64,000 bases of DNA from Litsea cubeba. Taxonomy: Eukaryota > Streptophyta > Magnoliopsida > Laurales > Lauraceae. Both the position numbers and the translations under genes were made by a program. Position 1 is the first letter of the stretch; each line of letters begins with the position of its first letter. A model generated the notes under the pieces. It was not told the DNA's origin. It ran no database searches and was given only the letters and a program-made list of their open reading frames with translations. The stretch lies in NCBI GenBank assembly GCA_012931725.1, contig CM022944.1, positions 38,166,094 to 38,230,093 of the forward strand, written 5' to 3'. Shown one piece after another: positions 63,231-64,000 of this stretch.

Positions 63231-64000
63231 CACTTAAGAAACATGTGGTCATTTTCATCTACATACTTATTTTGTCTGCTGAGTAGAACTTGAAATCAGT
63301 GCTCCCATTGCTAGTCGTGAAAAGTGTAAGAAGTACTCATGATATTTAAAAAATAGAAAATTAATAAACCTCAATTATAGTGATATTCAGTGTTGTGTAG
63401 CCCTGTGCCGGAAATTCACCCATTGGATTTCAGAAAATTAACATCGATCTGAGTAGACTGGAGAGCGTGGGAGAAAATCGTCCCTCCAGACCTTATTGCA
63501 TATTGCTAACCTACAAGCAGGCTTCATAGTGGTCATTAGTCATGTCGATTTGGCCACGAGACAAGGGGCCTGTTTGGCCCTCAATAAGCCCTTAAAATGA
63601 GGGTTTTTGTCTTTAAGGAAAACCTATGGGGCCGGGCTTGAATGATTTTTTGCAGACCCTGAAGCTTGAGGGCTGGGCTTGGACAGGACTAGCCCAGCCC
63701 GGCATTAGCCTTGGCCCTCCAACTTTTCTTTATTTTATATAATATATATTTATATATGTAAATATATACGGAAATACTTTTATAACAGTCACTTAGTAGT
63801 AATAAAAATGGGGATATCAGGGTAATTTCATAACCTCATATCCATTACAAAATGCCCCAAAAACCAATACATACATACTCGATTCATTTCTTCTCTATTT
63901 AATTATTAAAGTTATGTAGTATACTTAATGTATAAGCAATAAGAGTTGCACGGTTACTCTCTATCCCTTTCTTCTAGTTTTATTATTTCTTATCTAGGTT
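63231..64000. other. Right edge: unassigned
   Basis: No coding signal. 63550-63725 contains a segment with gggcctgtttggccctcaata and repeated gggctggg / agcccagcccgg words, possibly a MITE or LTR edge. The rest is AT-rich. Confidence 0.45.

Overview
The window is nuclear DNA of a flowering plant. It is AT-rich, it holds split protein-coding genes with GT-AG introns, and it is saturated with plant transposable elements: Ty1/copia, Ty3/gypsy including a chromodomain type, L1-like LINEs, hAT, Mutator-like elements, tRNA-derived SINEs and MITEs. The species cannot be fixed from the sequence. The very large introns fit a genome with expanded introns, such as a magnoliid or a large-genome eudicot, but that is only an inference.

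The backbone is one host gene on the minus strand, the plant mRNA-capping enzyme. Its first eight coding exons are recognisable and collinear from the start codon at 49874 down to 2917, with reading phase kept at every junction. Two introns are enormous: intron 2 is about 17.0 kb and intron 3 about 24.9 kb. These exons encode the N-terminal arginine-rich segment and the RNA 5'-triphosphatase domain with its HCTHGHNRTG active site. The guanylyltransferase exons are not seen and should lie to the left of position 1. Exon 7 carries one extra base near 3531-3540, which shifts the frame.

Almost everything else from 1 to 49 kb sits inside that gene. From the left: two degraded related copia fragments (1-2170) in intron 8; a copia fragment in intron 5; then intron 3 with a gypsy LTR, SINE, tandem repeats and gypsy pol fragment (12.6-15 kb), a copia LTR, a 5.6 kb hAT element with a broken transposase (16569-22151), and a Pack-MULE carrying a ubiquitin-RPS27a fragment (24019-25319) nested in a MITE-like element. 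Intron 2 holds an antisense LINE broken by a second copy of that MITE-like element, which itself carries a 3.6 kb insertion (31.7-39.2 kb), a 1 kb non-autonomous hAT (39509-40525), a 2.85 kb gypsy LTR (41839-44684), and a sense LINE fragment followed by a near-identical inverted partial copy (45.8-47.85 kb).

To the right of the capping-enzyme start are about 7 kb of intergenic repeats, including a degraded copia element and a chromodomain gypsy tail. Then come the first two exons of a heavy-metal-associated (HMA) domain gene on the plus strand (57134-57366). Its third exon is not seen. The rest of the window is a non-autonomous MULE, a hairpin-rich stretch, and a copia arrangement in which one LTR has pol/PPT on one side and a PBS-like site on the other.

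Four insertions have exact target-site duplications: hAT 8 bp (CTCACGAT), Pack-MULE 9 bp (TAAACTTAT), short hAT 8 bp (CTTAGGAC) and MULE 9 bp (CTCTTTGTT). A 65-bp LINE remnant has a 13-bp duplication.
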